Source of the DNA: Firmicutes bacterium ADurb.Bin146
GTDB taxonomy: Bacteria > Bacillota > Clostridia > DUPQ01
Direction: 5' to 3'
Assembly (NCBI GenBank): GCA_002070475.1
Contig: MWDI01000022.1
Coordinates: 62,001-126,000 of the forward strand
Length of the DNA stretch: 64,000 nucleotides
Shown here one piece after another: positions 34,634-44,076 of the stretch. Each line of letters opens with the position of its first letter. The stretch's first letter is position 1. Under the pieces are notes generated by a model. The model saw only the letters and a list, made by a program, of their open reading frames with translations. It did no database searches and had not been told where the DNA came from. A program made the translations under genes and the position numbers.

Positions 34634-35537
34634 AACCATCAATAATCGATAAGCAGTATCCGATAATTGTTGCATCATCTGTATATTCGTAATCAGGAAT
34701 GATTCCTATTTTATGTATAGAGTTACCATTAGGAGTAAGTACAAGAAAAGTAGTTGCTTTAACATAATATCCGTTTTTTATGCTGTATGTCGTTTGACCT
34801 ATACCCTTACCATATGTTCTTGTTCCGACTGTGATTACATTGTCAAGATTTTCTTTTAGCGCATTAATGAATATTTCCGATGCTGATGCAGAATATTTGT
34901 TTTGAATTATTAATATGTTTTCAAAAGTTAATTCACCATTTTTTTTAAGTTTGGCTATTTCGTTACTTTTTCTATGCTGGATTATATATACAATATCATT
35001 ATCTTTGAGAAAATAACTGGCGAGATTAAATGACACATCAAGATCCCCACCAGTATTATCTCTTAAATCTATGATTATATTTTTGTGGGTTTTCAACTGA
35101 TTGATATTGCTTCGAAAAATATTCAAACTTTCATCAGAAAAATTAGTAAATTTTAAAAAGGCTGTTTCTTCATTAAGAAATTCTACATATGTCATATTTG
35201 CTTTATCTGAACGGTTTTCTAGATATGATGCATATTGTGATGGAGTATACTGGTAAGTGTATGGATCATTTCCTTTTTTACTTATTTCATTAGAAACTAA
35301 TTCAATTGCCAGATTATCAAAGTACCTTGCATAGTCGTTTTTCTTTTGAATGTCTATGCCGATATTGTCTTCAAAAATTTTATCTAGAGTATTCGTAAAA
35401 ATGTAGTCTCTCGTAATAAAATATTTAAAAAATATATAATCGTAGTTAAGCCAGACTATTGCTGATAATGCTATTACTAAAATTAGTAATCCGATTGTTA
35501 TTCCAGTTAGGATATTTAATTTTTGTTGTTTATTCAT
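34611..35537 (-). CDS. Membrane-anchored S41 (tail-specific) protease without PDZ domain
   Basis: A 308-residue protein with an N-terminal membrane anchor (~residues 10-30, ILTGITIGLLILVIALSAIVW). The S41 catalytic region is visible: NIIIDLRDNTGGDLDVSFNLA, the Ser motif NKYSASASEIFINAL, and the Lys motif GTRTYGKGIGQT. CtpA-like enzymes usually have a PDZ domain between anchor and catalytic core; here I see no PDZ signature, only a variable N-terminal segment. It would act outside the membrane. AAGGAAC lies before ATG 35537. Transcribed opposite to the ABC operon and overlapping its last gene by 23 bases at the 3' ends. Confidence 0.85.
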   Translation of the reverse strand: MNKQQKLNILTGITIGLLILVIALSAIVWLNYDYIFFKYFITRDYIFTNTLDKIFEDNIGIDIQKKNDYARYFDNLAIELVSNEISKKGNDPYTYQYTPSQYASYLENRSDKANMTYVEFLNEETAFLKFTNFSDESLNIFRSNINQLKTHKNIIIDLRDNTGGDLDVSFNLASYFLKDNDIVYIIQHRKSNEIAKLKKNGELTFENILIIQNKYSASASEIFINALKENLDNVITVGTRTYGKGIGQTTYSIKNGYYVKATTFLVLTPNGNSIHKIGIIPDYEYTDDATIIGYCLSIIDGSIPSLNQ

Positions 35538-35666
35538 CTTAATACGTTCCTTTACTTAATAGTAGTAATATTATTAAATTAATAAAATATAATTATAGAT
35601 ATTATATATTACAAATATCTAAAATACTTAAAATCAGATAAATATTTATTAGATGCAGAATTGTTG

Positions 35667-35672
35667 TATAAT
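35667..35672 (+). promoter_or_regulatory. Possible -10 element for cysE
   Basis: TATAAT at 35667-35672 with a poor -35 (TTTATT, 35645-35650) lies 28 bases before the cysE start. The 162-base region to 35537 is a divergent intergenic stretch that must also serve the S41 gene; no clear element was found for that direction. Confidence 0.35.
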
Positions 35673-35699
35673 ATGTATTACAGATTTATTGGAGGATGA

Positions 35700-36602
35700 A
35701 TGGATAAAAAAAGCAATAAACTTGGTGAATGGATAAATAATGAACTTCCGGTAATAGCTTCAAAACTTGAAACATTAAACGATGATTATTACTTAAGAGA
35801 AAATACTATTTCTTTAGCAGGAAAAGAAAGAGTTAAAAACATACTGTTTCTTTTGCGTTCTGCATTATTTCCAGGGGTATACGAAAAGTGTTCTATTAGC
35901 AAAGCAAATGTCGATATGCTTATAGGAAATAATATTAGAGAAGCAGCTATTGAGCTTCGTGAAGTTATCGAACGAGTATTCAGCTATAAGTGCGATAAAG
36001 ACTGTGACAAATGTGAAATTGATCCTGACGCAATAATTATTTCTTTTTTGGAAAAGATGCCTGACATTCGTACAATGCTTCAGACTGATATACATGCAGC
36101 ATATGTTGGAGACCCTGCAGCTCAGAGTTTTGAAGAAATTTTACTTAGTTATCCTTCTTTGGAAATGATGAGTATTCACAGGATTGCTCATGAGTTGTAT
36201 AAGCTTAAAGTACCTTTAATTCCAAGAATGATGAATGAATACGGCCATAGGGTTACAGGTATAGATATTCACCCAGGAGCAAGTATTGGTGAACATTTCT
36301 TTATGGATCATGGTACAGGTATTGTTATAGGGGAAACTACAGAAATAGGTAAAAATGTTAAGATATACCAAGGCGTAACTTTAGGTGCAAAGAGCTTTGA
36401 ATTGGATGAACATGGAAATCCAATTAAAGGTATAAAACGTCATCCTAAGATAGAAGACAATGTAATAATATATTCACATGCGACAATATTAGGAGGGGAT
36501 ACGGTAATCGGGCACGACTCAATAATCGGAGCTTCAGTATGGCTGATGAAGTCAGTACCACCTCATTCTACAATTTACTATAACTTAAGGAGTGATAAAT
36601 AG
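35700..36602 (+). CDS. cysE: Serine O-acetyltransferase (CysE/EpsC family) with a cysteine cluster insertion
   Basis: A 300-residue left-handed beta-helix acyltransferase that makes O-acetylserine from serine and acetyl-CoA for cysteine synthesis. The N-terminal alpha-helical SAT domain is followed by the diagnostic GIDIHPGASIGEHFFMDHGT (His191 and His204 region), GETTEIGKNVKIYQGVTLGA and the C-terminal hexapeptides. Between residues 95 and 107, YKCDKDCDKCEID carries Cys98, Cys102 and Cys105, a CX3CX2C cluster of metal-binding type. GGAGG at 35691-35695 sits 4 bases before ATG 35700. CysK is not adjacent. It is followed within 4 bases by galT. Confidence 0.9.
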   Translation: MDKKSNKLGEWINNELPVIASKLETLNDDYYLRENTISLAGKERVKNILFLLRSALFPGVYEKCSISKANVDMLIGNNIREAAIELREVIERVFSYKCDKDCDKCEIDPDAIIISFLEKMPDIRTMLQTDIHAAYVGDPAAQSFEEILLSYPSLEMMSIHRIAHELYKLKVPLIPRMMNEYGHRVTGIDIHPGASIGEHFFMDHGTGIVIGETTEIGKNVKIYQGVTLGAKSFELDEHGNPIKGIKRHPKIEDNVIIYSHATILGGDTVIGHDSIIGASVWLMKSVPPHSTIYYNLRSDK

Positions 36603-36606
36603 ATTT

Positions 36607-37578
36607 ATGGCTGAATTAAGATGGCATCCTTTGATTAAAGACTGGGTAATGGTAGTATCTCAAAGGCAGAACAGACCACAGATGCCGAAAGACTGGTGTC
36701 CTTTCTGTAAGGGAAGCGACAAGGTCCCTAATGACTATATCGTGCTGAAATATGATAATGATTTTCCTGCCCTTTCATTGAATCCTCCGATACCGGATGA
36801 TGTGGAAACAGAATTATACAAGACAGCTCCTTCATATGGAAAATGTGAAGTAATTCTTTATTCTTCTGATCATCATACGACATTACCGCAGCTGGATGAT
36901 CTGCATCTGAATGAGCTTGTAAAATTATGGAAAGAGAGATTTATTGAAATCTCTTCACATAAAGATATAAAATACATATTCATTTTTGAAAATAGAGGAG
37001 AAGCTGTCGGAGTTACAATGCCGCATCCTCACGGCCAGATATACGGATATCCTTTTATACCTAAGAAACTTGAGCTAGAATTGGATTCATGCAAAGAGCA
37101 TATGGAAAAGACCGGACATTGCCTTATATGCGATATGAACAGGGAAGAATCGGAGTTTAAGAGGCGCGTCATTTTTGAAAATGAGAGTTTTATTGTTTAT
37201 CTTCCATTTTTCTCGGAATATCCTTATGGTATATATATTTCATCAAAAAGGCATATTCAATATATTACACAGTTTACTGAGACGGAGACCCTTGATTTCG
37301 CACAGACAATAAAGACCGCTGCAGGTACGCTTGACAGCTTATTTGGATTTACTTTCCCATATATGATGTGTATGCATCAGGCTCCAGTAAACGACGATTG
37401 TGATTATAACCATTATCATTTCCATGTGGAGTTTTTCCCTCCAATGAGATCAAAAGAAAAAATAAAATTTAATGCATCCAGCGAAACAGGGGCATGGGCT
37501 CATTGCAACCCGACTTCTGTTGAAGAAAAAGCGGATGAATTAAAACAGGCATACTTAAAATTTATGAACCAGAAATAG
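36607..37578 (+). CDS. galT: Galactose-1-phosphate uridylyltransferase (GalT, type I)
   Basis: Leloir enzyme exchanging UMP between UDP-glucose and galactose-1-phosphate. The HIT-like active site VTMPHPHGQIYGYPF and the CPFC and CLIC zinc-type motifs are present, as is NHYHFHVEFFPP. The frame opens at GTG 36592, but AAGGAG occupies 36587-36592, so translation must begin at ATG 36607 (MAELRWHP); spacing of 14 is a little long. 323 residues. It is the first of galT-galK-galE, with 7- and 0-base gaps between genes. Confidence 0.94.
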   Translation: MAELRWHPLIKDWVMVVSQRQNRPQMPKDWCPFCKGSDKVPNDYIVLKYDNDFPALSLNPPIPDDVETELYKTAPSYGKCEVILYSSDHHTTLPQLDDLHLNELVKLWKERFIEISSHKDIKYIFIFENRGEAVGVTMPHPHGQIYGYPFIPKKLELELDSCKEHMEKTGHCLICDMNREESEFKRRVIFENESFIVYLPFFSEYPYGIYISSKRHIQYITQFTETETLDFAQTIKTAAGTLDSLFGFTFPYMMCMHQAPVNDDCDYNHYHFHVEFFPPMRSKEKIKFNASSETGAWAHCNPTSVEEKADELKQAYLKFMNQK

Positions 37579-37585
37579 GTGACTT

Positions 37586-38749
37586 ATGATAAAAGATGAT
37601 TTATTGAATGTTATAAATGAAATTTATGGGAAATCTGATGAGACTGTGAGATTTTTCCAAGCTCCAGGAAGAGTGAATCTGATAGGTGAGCATATTGACT
37701 ATAACGGCGGTTATGTTTTTCCTGCAGCGATAGATAAGGTTTCAACTGTCGCGATAAGGAAGAGAAATGACAGTATAATCAAGCTATATGCTACTGACCT
37801 TAGATATGTTGTTGAAGCGGACATGAAAAATCTTGAGCAGTATAAAAATTTGAAATGGGGTAACTATCAACTTGGCGTAATTGATCAAATTCTAAAAAAA
37901 GGATTAAAAATAAAAGGCGCAGAGTTTATTTTTGATGATAAAGTGCCTTTAGGTAGCGGTTTATCATCGTCTGCTGCAATTGAAGTTGTAACAGCATATG
38001 CTATTTTGCAATTATATGGATATAAAATGGAAAAAATGGACATAGCGCTATTATGCCAGAAAGCAGAACATGAATATGTAGGAGTAAAATGCGGTATTAT
38101 GGATCAGTTCGCATCAGTTATGGGAAAGAAAGACCATGCTATGCTATTAGACTGCAATACGCTTCAATATGAATATGTTCCAGTAAAAATGGACGAATAT
38201 TCAATAGTAATTTCAAATACAAATAAAAAAAGATCGCTAGGATCATCTATGTATAATAAAAGAAGATCAGAATGCGAGCAAGCTTTAAGTGACATGCAGA
38301 AAAAGTTTCCTGACAAAAAATATTTGTGTGACTTCTCATATAAAGAATTTTTATCCTGTGTTGATGAGATAATAGATGAAGACTGCAAGAAAAGAGCAGA
38401 ACATGCGGTATGTGAAAATCTTCGTGTTCTTGACAGCGTCAAAGCATTAAGAAAGAATGATATATTCTCATTTTGCAAATATCTCAATCTGTCTCATATA
38501 TCATTAAGGGATCTTTATGAAGTGTCATGTAAAGAACTTGATGTGCTTGTTGAAAATGCCTGGATGCAAAAGGATGTATTGGGTTCTAGGATGACAGGAG
38601 CAGGATTTGGAGGATGTACAGTTTCTATCGTTAAAAGTGAATCAGTTGAAACGTTTATAGAGGATATATCCAGAGTATATTCGGAAGTAGTAGGGTATGA
38701 TGCATCCTTTTATGTTTGTAATATTTCTGATGGGGTAAAGGAGATATAA
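37586..38749 (+). CDS. galK: Galactokinase
   Basis: GHMP-family kinase phosphorylating galactose at C1. The signature GRVNLIGEHIDYNGGYVFPAA near the N-terminus, the ATP-binding VPLGSGLSSSAAIEV and the third motif GSRMTGAGFGGCTVS are intact. The residue GIMDQFASVMG is also typical. 387 residues is the usual length. Ends directly at the galE start. Confidence 0.95.
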   Translation: MIKDDLLNVINEIYGKSDETVRFFQAPGRVNLIGEHIDYNGGYVFPAAIDKVSTVAIRKRNDSIIKLYATDLRYVVEADMKNLEQYKNLKWGNYQLGVIDQILKKGLKIKGAEFIFDDKVPLGSGLSSSAAIEVVTAYAILQLYGYKMEKMDIALLCQKAEHEYVGVKCGIMDQFASVMGKKDHAMLLDCNTLQYEYVPVKMDEYSIVISNTNKKRSLGSSMYNKRRSECEQALSDMQKKFPDKKYLCDFSYKEFLSCVDEIIDEDCKKRAEHAVCENLRVLDSVKALRKNDIFSFCKYLNLSHISLRDLYEVSCKELDVLVENAWMQKDVLGSRMTGAGFGGCTVSIVKSESVETFIEDISRVYSEVVGYDASFYVCNISDGVKEI

Positions 38750-39727
38750 ATGAGCATTTTGGTTACTGGAGGAGCAGGATATATCGGTTCTCATATGGTC
38801 CTGCATTTATTAGAAAAAGGGTATGAAGTAGTAATAGTTGATGATTTGTCGACAGGCAATATGGAGGCTGTGCTTGCTAATAAATTCTACAAAGCTGATA
38901 TTAAAGATGAAAAAGCAATGGCTAAACTATTTGATGAGAATAAGATAGATGGAATAATCCATTTTGCTGCTTTTTCACTTGTCGGTGAAAGTATGCAGGA
39001 ACCATTGAAATACTATGAAAATAATGTAACAGGAACGTTACAAATACTGAAATATATGAATGATTACGGTATTAAAAATATTGTATTCTCATCTTCTGCA
39101 GCAGTATATGGTGAAAGCTCGTCACCGATTAAAGAAAATGTGTCTGCTAATCCAACAAATGCATATGGAGAAACAAAACTAGCAGTTGAAAGAATGCTAA
39201 AGTGGGCTTCAAAAGCATATGGGATAAACTTCACAGCATTAAGATACTTCAACGCTGCAGGTAGTCATGCAAGCGGACGAATCGGAGAAAAAAGGAAAAT
39301 CGAAACTCACCTGATTCCTATAGCTTTGGATGTTGCATTAGGGAAAATTGAGAAACTCCTTATTTTCGGGGATGATTATGATACTTTTGACGGGACATGC
39401 ATAAGAGATTACATACATGTAAGCGACCTTGCTTCAGCACATCTTCTTGCTCTGGAAAAAATGGCTAATGAGAATAAGTGCGGCATGAATATGATATATA
39501 ATCTTGGAAGCGAAAAAGGATTTTCTGTTAATCAGATAGTCAATGCTGTAAAGGAAGTGACGCATATCAACATCAAAACGATGATTGCTCCAAGACGGTT
39601 AGGAGATCCTGCTGAACTTGTCGCATCAAGCGAAAAAATTAAAAAAGAACTTGGATGGTTACCACAGTATACTGATATAAAGGACATAATAGCAACAGCA
39701 TGGGAGTTTCGGAAGAAAATGAGGTGA
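38750..39727 (+). CDS. galE: UDP-glucose 4-epimerase
   Basis: Short-chain dehydrogenase-type epimerase that interconverts UDP-galactose and UDP-glucose, closing the Leloir pathway. NAD-binding VTGGAGYIGSHMV, the catalytic YxxxK in NAYGETKLAVERML, SSSAAVYG and the C-terminal RRLGDPAELVASSEKIKKELGW are diagnostic. 325 residues is normal. Confidence 0.96.
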   Translation: MSILVTGGAGYIGSHMVLHLLEKGYEVVIVDDLSTGNMEAVLANKFYKADIKDEKAMAKLFDENKIDGIIHFAAFSLVGESMQEPLKYYENNVTGTLQILKYMNDYGIKNIVFSSSAAVYGESSSPIKENVSANPTNAYGETKLAVERMLKWASKAYGINFTALRYFNAAGSHASGRIGEKRKIETHLIPIALDVALGKIEKLLIFGDDYDTFDGTCIRDYIHVSDLASAHLLALEKMANENKCGMNMIYNLGSEKGFSVNQIVNAVKEVTHINIKTMIAPRRLGDPAELVASSEKIKKELGWLPQYTDIKDIIATAWEFRKKMR

Positions 39728-39731
39728 TTCC

Positions 39732-40040
39732 ATGAATGAGAAACTGAAATCAAAAGAAACAGATTATTTATTTGAAGCGATATTGTCACTTAAGAATAGT
39801 GATGAGTGCTATAGTCTGTTCGAAGATTTATGTACAATTGCCGAAATCAAGGCAATGGCTCAAAGATTAGCAGTTGCCAAGATGCTTAATGAAAAGCATA
39901 CATATGCAGATATTTCATCAAAAACAGGAGCGTCAGCAGCAACAATAAGTAGAGTTGCTAAATGTCTTAATTACGGAGCGGAAGGATATAAAACTGTTTT
40001 AAAAAGATTAGGAGAAATTGATGGGAAAACTATTAGATAA
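39732..40040 (+). CDS. YerC/YecD-family TrpR-related regulator
   Basis: A 102-residue all-helical protein of the TrpR-like superfamily. The helix-turn-helix segment TYADISSKTGASAATISRVA and the preceding EIKAMAQRLAVAKML match YerC (Bacillus) and other small TrpR-like proteins of unknown ligand. GAGGTGATTCC lies before ATG 39732. It overlaps secA by 20 bases. It might be a regulator of neighbouring genes, but nothing in the sequence shows its target. Confidence 0.85.
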   Translation: MNEKLKSKETDYLFEAILSLKNSDECYSLFEDLCTIAEIKAMAQRLAVAKMLNEKHTYADISSKTGASAATISRVAKCLNYGAEGYKTVLKRLGEIDGKTIR

Positions 40041-42792
40041 AATATTTGGTACACACAGCGAACAGGAAATTAAGAAAATCATGCCTATGGTTGATACAAT
40101 AGACGCCTTGAGTGAAACAATGAAAGGCAAAACTGATGCTGAACTAAAGGCATATACTGATGTTTTTAAAAAACGTCTGAATCAAGGAGAGACTCTTGAC
40201 GATATTTTAATCGAAGCTTTTGCAGTATGCAGGGAAGCTGCGACTAGGGTGCTTCATTTAACTCCATATAAAGTTCAGCTTATTGGAGGAATCGTGCTGC
40301 ATCAGGGACGTATAGCGGAAATGAAGACAGGGGAAGGTAAAACTCTTGTTGCGACTCTACCGGTTTATTTAAACGCTTTAACAGAAAAAGGTGTTCATGT
40401 TGTTACTGTAAATGATTATTTGGCAAAAAGAGATAGTGAATGGATGGGTAAGCTATATACTTTTCTTGGACTTAAAGTAGGATTAATAGTATATGGTATG
40501 ACAAAAGAAGAAAAACAAGAAGCATATAATTCTGATATTACTTACTGTACTAATAATGAGCTTGGGTTTGATTATTTAAGAGACAATATGGTTACCAGAA
40601 AAGAAGAACTTGTTCTAAGAGAACTTCATTTTGCAATTGTAGATGAAGTTGACAGTATTCTTATTGATGAAGCTAGAACACCTTTGATTATTTCTGGAGC
40701 AGGAGAGCAATCATCAGATTTATACAAACGTGCTGATAATTTTGCTAAAACATTAAAAAAGAAAGTTGTAATTGAGGAAGAAAGCGGAGGAAAACTTAAA
40801 AGAATAATGGATATTGCTTCAGCAGATGAAGAAGATGATTATTCTGAAGATAAACCAGATTATATAGTTGATGAAAAAAACAGAACAGCATCACTTACTC
40901 CAAAAGGTGTGGAAAAAGCTGAAAGATATTTTAATGTTGAAAATCTTACTTCTTATGAGAATACAGGTCTTTTGCATCATATAAATAACGCAATAAAAGC
41001 TCAAAGTGTAATGGCAAGAGATGTTGATTATGTGGTAAAAGATAACCAGATTATAATTATAGATGAGTTTACAGGCAGAATGATGTTTGGAAGAAGATAT
41101 TCTGAAGGTCTTCATCAGGCTATAGAAGCAAAAGAAAATGTGAAAGTAGAAAGAGAGAACAAGACTCTTGCTACAATAACTTTTCAGAACTTTTTCCGTA
41201 TGTACCATAAACTTTCAGGAATGACTGGAACGGCATTAACAGAAGAAGAAGAGTTTAGAGAAATTTATAAACTTGATGTAATCGCCATACCAACTAATAG
41301 GCCAATTATAAGAAAAGATTACCCAGATGTGGTTTACAAAACTAGAAAAGCTAAATTAGATGCTATAATCGCCGATATAATTGAGTGTTCTCAAAAACAG
41401 CAACCGGTATTAATCGGCACTATATCAATAGAAAAATCTGAGGAACTCAGCTTGCTGCTTCGAAGAAGAGGGATCAAACATGAGGTGTTGAATGCTAAAC
41501 ATCATGAAAGAGAAGCGGAAATTGTCGCACAGGCCGGCAAGGCTGGAGCTGTTACTATTGCTACTAATATGGCAGGCAGAGGAACAGATATAGTACTCGG
41601 AGGTAATGCCGGGTATATGGCAATACAGAAATTGAGAAAAGAGATTTTTGACGAAGATATACTGCTACAAGCTGACAGCTATAATGAGACTGATGATCAG
41701 AGAGTTATTCAAGCTCGGAGTCTTTATCGTCAATATGAACAAGAATTCAAACAACAAATACTGGAAGATAGACAAAAAGTACTGGATAAAGGTGGTTTGT
41801 ACATACTTGCGACAGAAAGACATGAATCAAGAAGAATTGATAATCAATTAAGAGGACGGTCTGGACGTCAAGGTGATCCTGGTATGAGTAGATTCTATCT
41901 TTCACTAGAAGATGACCTTATGAGGCTTTTTGCACAAGACAGGCTGTCAAATATGATGGATGTTTTAAAAGTTCCCGATGATATACCTATAGAAGCCAAA
42001 ATTATTACAAATACTATAGAAACTGCTCAAAAGAGAATAGAAAGCATCAACTTTCAAAGGCGAAAAACAGTTATACAATATGATGACGTAATGAATACGC
42101 AGAGAAACCTCATTTATACACAGAGAAGGCAAGTTCTTGATGGAACTGATATGAAGGTCAGTTACTTGAAAATGCTTGAATCAATTTTAAATAGACTGAC
42201 TGAAGATTACTGTCACAACCAGAGGTCATCAGACTGGAATGTTAGTGCAATAAGAGAAAGGTTAAATGAGCTGTTTCCTAAAGAAAATAACCCGATATCA
42301 TCAGATGATACTGATCTTACAATATATAATGATAAAACATTCAGACAGCTGCTTCTTGATAGTTACACTCAATATTATAGCAACAAGGAACTCGAACTGG
42401 GTACTGAACTTATGAGAGAACTAGAAAGAATTATTCTGCTTCGAACTGTGGATACTCACTGGATGGATCACATCGATGCTATGGACCAATTACGTTCCGG
42501 AATCGGATTAAGAGCTTTTGGACAAAAAGATCCAGTAATTGAATATAAATTTGAAGGATATACAATGTTTGAAGAAATGACAAACAGTATTCAACAGGAA
42601 GCGCTAAAGAAAATATTTTCTATACATAGACAGACTGACGTTAAAAAGGAAGATAGTAAAATAAAAATTAATGCTCAGCTTGCTCCTGATGATGTTCAGA
42701 AACCAAAAACATCTTCTCAGTCAAGGGTAGGCCGAAATGACCTATGCCCTTGTGGAAGCGGAAAAAAATATAAAAAATGTTGCGGGGCATAA
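40021..42792 (+). CDS. secA: Protein translocase ATPase SecA
   Basis: Motor of the Sec export pathway. The DEAD-type core with Walker A MKTGEGKT, DEVDSILIDEARTPLI, the preprotein-crosslinking and helical scaffold regions, and the second motor half (NMAGRGTDIVLGG) are all present. The C-terminal zinc finger CPCGSGKKYKKCCG that contacts SecB-like partners or ribosomes ends the protein. 923 residues. An in-frame TTG at 40018 precedes ATG 40021; MGKLLDKIFG is the normal N-terminus. The prfB gene often found after secA is absent. Confidence 0.97.
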   Translation: MGKLLDKIFGTHSEQEIKKIMPMVDTIDALSETMKGKTDAELKAYTDVFKKRLNQGETLDDILIEAFAVCREAATRVLHLTPYKVQLIGGIVLHQGRIAEMKTGEGKTLVATLPVYLNALTEKGVHVVTVNDYLAKRDSEWMGKLYTFLGLKVGLIVYGMTKEEKQEAYNSDITYCTNNELGFDYLRDNMVTRKEELVLRELHFAIVDEVDSILIDEARTPLIISGAGEQSSDLYKRADNFAKTLKKKVVIEEESGGKLKRIMDIASADEEDDYSEDKPDYIVDEKNRTASLTPKGVEKAERYFNVENLTSYENTGLLHHINNAIKAQSVMARDVDYVVKDNQIIIIDEFTGRMMFGRRYSEGLHQAIEAKENVKVERENKTLATITFQNFFRMYHKLSGMTGTALTEEEEFREIYKLDVIAIPTNRPIIRKDYPDVVYKTRKAKLDAIIADIIECSQKQQPVLIGTISIEKSEELSLLLRRRGIKHEVLNAKHHEREAEIVAQAGKAGAVTIATNMAGRGTDIVLGGNAGYMAIQKLRKEIFDEDILLQADSYNETDDQRVIQARSLYRQYEQEFKQQILEDRQKVLDKGGLYILATERHESRRIDNQLRGRSGRQGDPGMSRFYLSLEDDLMRLFAQDRLSNMMDVLKVPDDIPIEAKIITNTIETAQKRIESINFQRRKTVIQYDDVMNTQRNLIYTQRRQVLDGTDMKVSYLKMLESILNRLTEDYCHNQRSSDWNVSAIRERLNELFPKENNPISSDDTDLTIYNDKTFRQLLLDSYTQYYSNKELELGTELMRELERIILLRTVDTHWMDHIDAMDQLRSGIGLRAFGQKDPVIEYKFEGYTMFEEMTNSIQQEALKKIFSIHRQTDVKKEDSKIKINAQLAPDDVQKPKTSSQSRVGRNDLCPCGSGKKYKKCCGA

Positions 42793-42795
42793 CAT

Positions 42796-44076
42796 ATGAA
42801 CTATAACGATGCAGTTGCATATATACATTCAGCTTCGAAATTCGGATCAAAACTAGGATTAGCGAATATTACGAAATTACTTGATCTTTTGGACAATCCT
42901 CATAAAGATATGAAATTCATACATGTTGCAGGAACAAACGGTAAGGGTTCGACATGCAGTTATATAGCTCACATACTGTATGCTGCAGGATACAAGACTG
43001 GATTATTTATATCGCCATATGTTGAAAGCTTTGGGGAAAGGATGCAAGTTGATTTTCAAAATATTGATGATGACAGCCTCATAAATAATGTTCAAAAAGT
43101 AAAGGAAAATATTGATGTTATGCTGGAAGAGGGCTATAACCATCCGACTGAATTTGAAATAGATACTGCGATTGCTATGATGTATTTCAAACAAAAAGAA
43201 TGTGATGTGGTAGTGCTTGAAGTAGGATTAGGAGGTCGTCTGGATTCGACAAATGTTATCAGCTCACCATTAGCTACAGTAATATGTACTATTGAAAAAG
43301 ATCATATGGCAATATTGGGTGATACATTGGAGAAAATAGCCTTTGAAAAAGCAGGAATAATCAAAAAAGGTTCTCCGGTTGTGGTTTACGGAGGCAATGA
43401 GCAATGTACATATGATGTAATAAAAACACAAGCGGAAAAAATTGGCGCTTTATATTCAGTTGTTAATTTTAACTCTATAAACAATATACGATATCATGAG
43501 TACAGTTATACATTTAATTTTGAAAATTATAAAGATTTGAAGATTAATATGTTTGGAGATTATCAGATAAAAAATGCATGTACTGCTGTAAAAGCTATAG
43601 AAGCATCTATGCTGAATGTTACAGAAGAAGCAATAAAGGAAGGTCTTTTAAACACAAAATGGCCTGGCAGGCTGGAAATATTATCAAAAAATCCTTTGAT
43701 TATTTGTGATGGTGCTCATAATCCTGAAGGTATAAGGAGTTTGAAAAATACTCTAATAAAGTATTTCCCAGAAAAAAGAAAAATATTTGTAATGGCTGTT
43801 ATGAAAAACAAGGAATATGAAAAAATGATTGAAGACATATTTCCTTTAGCTGAAACAGCTATTGCTGTAAGACCATCATACGATCGAGCTCTTGAGCTGG
43901 AAGTTTTAAAACAAACAATACAAAAGCACTGTAAAAACACTTATACATTTGATAAGATAGACGAAGGATTGGATTATGCAGTAGCTATAACAGATGAAAA
44001 TTCGATTATTTGCACATTCGGATCATTGTATTATATCGCTGACGTAAAAAATTACATAAGAAAAATGGGGCAATAA
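42796..44076 (+). CDS. folC: Folylpolyglutamate synthase/dihydrofolate synthase
   Basis: Mur-ligase-fold enzyme adding glutamate(s) to folates or dihydropteroate. P-loop VAGTNGKGSTCSYIAHIL, TEFEIDTAIAMMYF, VVLEVGLGGRLDSTN and the IEKDHMAILGDTLEKIAFEKAGI block are diagnostic. The C-terminal ligase half has CDGAHNPEGI. 426 residues is typical. It starts 3 bases after secA's stop. Whether it has both activities cannot be told. Confidence 0.94.
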   Translation: MNYNDAVAYIHSASKFGSKLGLANITKLLDLLDNPHKDMKFIHVAGTNGKGSTCSYIAHILYAAGYKTGLFISPYVESFGERMQVDFQNIDDDSLINNVQKVKENIDVMLEEGYNHPTEFEIDTAIAMMYFKQKECDVVVLEVGLGGRLDSTNVISSPLATVICTIEKDHMAILGDTLEKIAFEKAGIIKKGSPVVVYGGNEQCTYDVIKTQAEKIGALYSVVNFNSINNIRYHEYSYTFNFENYKDLKINMFGDYQIKNACTAVKAIEASMLNVTEEAIKEGLLNTKWPGRLEILSKNPLIICDGAHNPEGIRSLKNTLIKYFPEKRKIFVMAVMKNKEYEKMIEDIFPLAETAIAVRPSYDRALELEVLKQTIQKHCKNTYTFDKIDEGLDYAVAITDENSIICTFGSLYYIADVKNYIRKMGQ

